This document shows positions 60,930 to 64,000 of a DNA stretch of 64,000 nucleotides, one piece after another. Origin of the DNA: Siphonodentalium dalli (Eukaryota > Mollusca > Scaphopoda > Gadilida > Siphonodentaliidae); NCBI GenBank assembly GCA_032622095.1, contig CP136064.1, forward strand, positions 130,061,605 to 130,125,604, read 5' to 3'. The notes below the pieces were generated by a model that saw only the letters and a list, made by a program, of their open reading frames with translations, had not been told where the DNA came from and did no database searches. The first letter of the stretch is position 1. The number at the start of each line of letters is the position of its first letter. The translations under genes were made by a program, and so were the position numbers.

Positions 60930-62140
60930 TGAACTGGTATGTACCGACATTCTGCAAATACTGCATCCTGAAGCATTAACTCACTTCTCTTTAGCCTTTG
61001 TCTGATGTCAAATTTGTTAACTGCAAATGCATAGTGTATAAAGGTGGATCCTTTGGATATCTTATTTCTGATCCCAAACTCAGATTACAAATTTTCTGCT
61101 CAGTTCACACAAAAAATATATAAAATGAGAGCAATCTTTTCTGACAACTGTTTGGAAGAGATGAATTTATTTTTGTCAGGGTAAGATAAGGATCAATACC
61201 CATTTATGTGGCCACTCATAGTTGGAATTTCTTGACTCAAACATACTAATTTTAACAAGAAACATATACAAATAATGACTAAAGAATGTGTATTGTAGTC
61301 ATCTGGAGTTTCTGGACTTTACCTTGTTTTTTCAAAGACGCTTGTCAACAGTATTTTGAATGCACTTTGGGACTATAAAAGGATAATAAAATGGTGCACA
61401 TATTACCCTTAATCTTGTAAAAAAAAAAGCAGCTTATCCCAAAACATACAAAAACAAAGAGGAAAGACATCAATTGTTATTCTATAATTGTTTTTTTTTT
61501 TATAAATGATCCATAATAAATACATTATAGAAATAGAATAAAAATATATATATATATAATAAATGAATTTATTAATTGAGACTTGCTTTGGAATGTAAGA
61601 TTGCATGCATGTAAGTTAAGAATTGTTGTAAGTCACTCAAATTTGTAATACTTTAAGCACAGCCATTAAAGTATTAAAGACCAAGTTGAGGGGTGCTGTT
61701 AGTCTCAATGCATCCTTTTTATATGACCTTATTAATCATGATTCGATATAATTAGTGAAACAACCTTATGCATTTCAGTCACCTCAACAATCTTGGTCAA
61801 ATTTGAAACCAAATTTCATTAATATATGACATCAAATAATTAGTTGATATGTAATCATAAGCAATTGATTCTTTTTTGGGGGAATTAAGACATAGTTTAG
61901 GCTGATGAGAAACACTGATATGTTAGAGAGATTGAGCTTGCACACTTTACTTGTATATATGTCAGTTAAAATGGTCAGATAATCCATGTAAAAATTAATC
62001 ATCAAAGGACTTTAATCCTTTATATACTAAATGTATTCTCCAAGTCAGTTAAAACGTGAGCATCGGAATGGTCTATTATTGATTTGGAGGGATGTTAAGA
62101 TGATAAAAACAGATGACAGAAATAAAAGTTGAGAGAAATT
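60930..62140. other. no recognised feature
   Basis: AT-rich sequence with short TA and poly-A/T tracts (61490-61560). No exon or repeat is supported. Confidence 0.4.
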
Positions 62141-62152
62141 TTAATATAATAA

Positions 62153-62185
62153 GTTCAACAAATGACCTATGGGCATTTGTTGAAC
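62153..62185. repeat. perfect 12-bp stem hairpin
   Basis: GTTCAACAAATG, 9-base loop, CATTTGTTGAAC. Confidence 0.85.
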
Positions 62186-62328
62186 TCTTTTTGTGAACAT
62201 TTCCCATGTGATTACTACTCATCAATGATGCTTTAGTATAGAAAAGGTTAATATTGATTTCCAATGTTCACAATTTCTGACATGATTGTAGATTTTAGGT
62301 TTATTTGGGAGAAATGAACTTGATATTC

Positions 62329-62538
62329 AGGGTTCCAGACTAATTCTCTATGGTATAAAATATCAGCATTAATTTGGAAAAGAGCAACTTTGTTTGATAT
62401 ATGTATGTATGAAGCTAGTTTATATACTATGTATGTGATTTCTAAAATAGTTTTTTCATTTATACAAATCCAAAACTGATATCAAATTTTTATTTACAAG
62501 AACAATATTGCTGGTGTAACTGGAGGTCTGGAACCCTA
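62329..62538. mobile_element. possible small TIR element (AGGGTTCCAGAC ends)
   Basis: AGGGTTCCAGACT at the left and GGTCTGGAACCCT at the right, about 210 bp apart. The AGGG terminus resembles hAT MITEs, but I see no clear 8-bp target duplication. Confidence 0.45.
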
Positions 62539-62816
62539 AATAGATCAACAATTATAAATATCCACCAGCATTGTTGCAGGTAACTCTTTCCAGGCAATAT
62601 TTATGGTATTGTATACAAGACAGCTGACCTTACCAGCTATATACAGCTTCAGCTATCTATTTATGTACATAAACTCGCAAACTTAACGGATATATTAATA
62701 TTTACAAAGGAATGCATTTTCACAAATGTATATCAGTTTACATATAAATGTATGCTGTATATAAGAACAATATGTGATATAATCAACCAAGATAAATATA
62801 GATCAGCACGTATTAA

Positions 62817-63129
62817 CCTCTTCGCTGCTATGACGTCAGTAACTATTACGGGTGTAAAAGTGCACACTGTGTGCTATATGGTCCGTAGGTACTACAGACT
62901 TAATTCAGCAGACTATCAGTAGGCCATTATTTATAACTGGAACTCAGAGATTGGTGCATCGGAATAACTTTATCTTTGAAGTTTCAAACAGTGTATAATG
63001 TTCCACGATTGTAAATGGCAATAGCCTTTCAACTGAGTCAGTGCTATGGTTCTTGTGATATTCCCATTCCCATATTCATCATCAACAGCCCAGCACACAA
63101 CATCATAACGTCATTTAGCAGTGAAGAGG
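62817..63129. mobile_element. TTAA-flanked MITE, 313 bp
   Basis: Ends CCTCTTCGCTGCTATGACGT and, inverted, CCTCTTCACTGCTAAATGAC. TTAA flanks both sides (62813-62816 and 63130-63133). It is a distinct family from the 343-800 element. Confidence 0.85.
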
Positions 63130-63639
63130 TTAAACATGGTTTGTTTACAGATGCCCTATTTCTTATGAAATTAAAGAAAAAAGTTCATTTCTTTTTGCAT
63201 TCTGGGTAGATATCCACTATGCAAAATCAGGAGCAATTATACAGAACAAAATGCACATCTGAATTGTGGATGGTGAAAGGGTATATTTTACAAACAAGGA
63301 ATGTTAGAGAGTCATTCACAAGTTTGATGGAAGAATTCTGTTGCAGGTTGTATTCTGTGTTTTATCACACCAGACAGTAACATATCCCTATTATTTGAAT
63401 GTGAGGTAAAGATAAAATTATGGCAACATTTCGATATTAATTCAGTGTGAAGTTGAATCACTTTTTGAAGGACAATAATAAGTAAATTATTACAGTGAAG
63501 CAGCGTATTAAATGCACTGATAATTGAAAGTGTTAATGACAATGTAGCTCAACTTGGAGGGGGACAATTTCATGTGTTACAGTCAATGGAGCGATTAGGA
63601 GGGCCAAAAGTTTAAATTTCTAAGTAATACTAGATTTCA

Positions 63640-64000
63640 ACATGATGAGAAAGTATGGCTGCTGGCAGACATGATTTTCATCAAAAACGTAATTTGATAG
63701 CTCCTTTGTAGAAGTGATTCTAAACATGCCTCTAAATCTGCAAAACAATTCTACAATATATGCGGCTGCAGGGTGTGCCGATGGATCCAAATTTGAAATC
63801 CAAGATGGCTGCTGGCGGCCATGTTTTTTCCAACAAATTTTTGTAAAAATGGGAGGCTCCCATATAGAGGTCAGCACGAAGTTCCATATGAAGTTTGGTG
63901 ATGATCGGATGAGAAATGTGACATGTAGGGTGTGCTAAAGGAAATTGTTGACAGATCACAGATGCACGCATGGATGATGGATGCCAACCCATGGCAAAAG
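63640..64000 (+). repeat. AAGATGGC-type element, cut by the right edge
   Basis: It contains AATCCAAGATGGCTGCTGGC, GGCCATGTTTTTTCC, GTGCTAAAGGAAATTGTTGA, a GATGCACGCATGGATGATGG tract and CCAACCCATGGCAA. It has the same tail as 30.5 and 48.9 kb with a different body, and continues past 64000. Confidence 0.7.

Overview
The window is animal nuclear DNA: AT-rich, full of introns and packed with small non-autonomous transposons. It holds the 3' half of one gene and one complete gene, on opposite strands with their 3' ends facing each other. The repeats point to a marine bivalve, perhaps scallop-like. Examples are elements starting ATACCCCCCGCAACGA followed by CCGTCCGTCC runs, elements starting TTAGCTCACCTGAGAC, arrays built on 'AAGATGGCTGCTGG', and Helitron-like 3' ends. 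That taxon call rests on general familiarity with such repeats, not on a search.

Gene 1 (+ strand, 5591-36635) is the C-terminal part of SMC6, the SMC5/6 complex ATPase subunit. I assembled eleven coding exons by hand. They are phase-consistent, end at a TGA and encode 477 residues: the end of the hinge, the descending coiled coil, and the C-terminal ATPase half with an LSGGERS signature and CLDEFDVF Walker B. The N-terminal head, first coiled coil and most of the hinge lie off the left edge, so 1-5590 is most simply SMC6 intron. The first intron in view uses a GC-AG donor.

Gene 2 (- strand, 53706 down to 42601) is a complete ZMAT5 (U11/U12 snRNP 20 kDa protein). Its four coding exons encode 164 residues with a matrin-type C2H2 finger, a CCCH finger and the family's C-terminal tail. 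About 6 kb separates the two stop codons. No gene was recognised from 53.8 to 64 kb, and no rRNA gene, conventional tRNA gene or CRISPR array was seen.

Most of the window is repeats: tandem arrays with periods of 25, 41, 43, 50, about 122 and about 160 bp; foldback (hairpin) elements; a hAT-like element with 8-bp target duplications; several TTAA-flanked elements; and Helitron-like ends. The most unusual structures are these. (i) Two copies of one palindromic MITE lie against SMC6 splice sites, one at a 5' splice site and one just before a 3' splice site. (ii) In ZMAT5 intron 1, two unrelated foldback elements are built from arrays of perfect short palindromes, one of them split by a nested transposon. 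(iii) Two paralogous segments of about 1 kb, at 19.8-21.6 and 36.9-39.4 kb, show reciprocal insertions. No transposase, reverse transcriptase or Rep/helicase reading frame was recognised.
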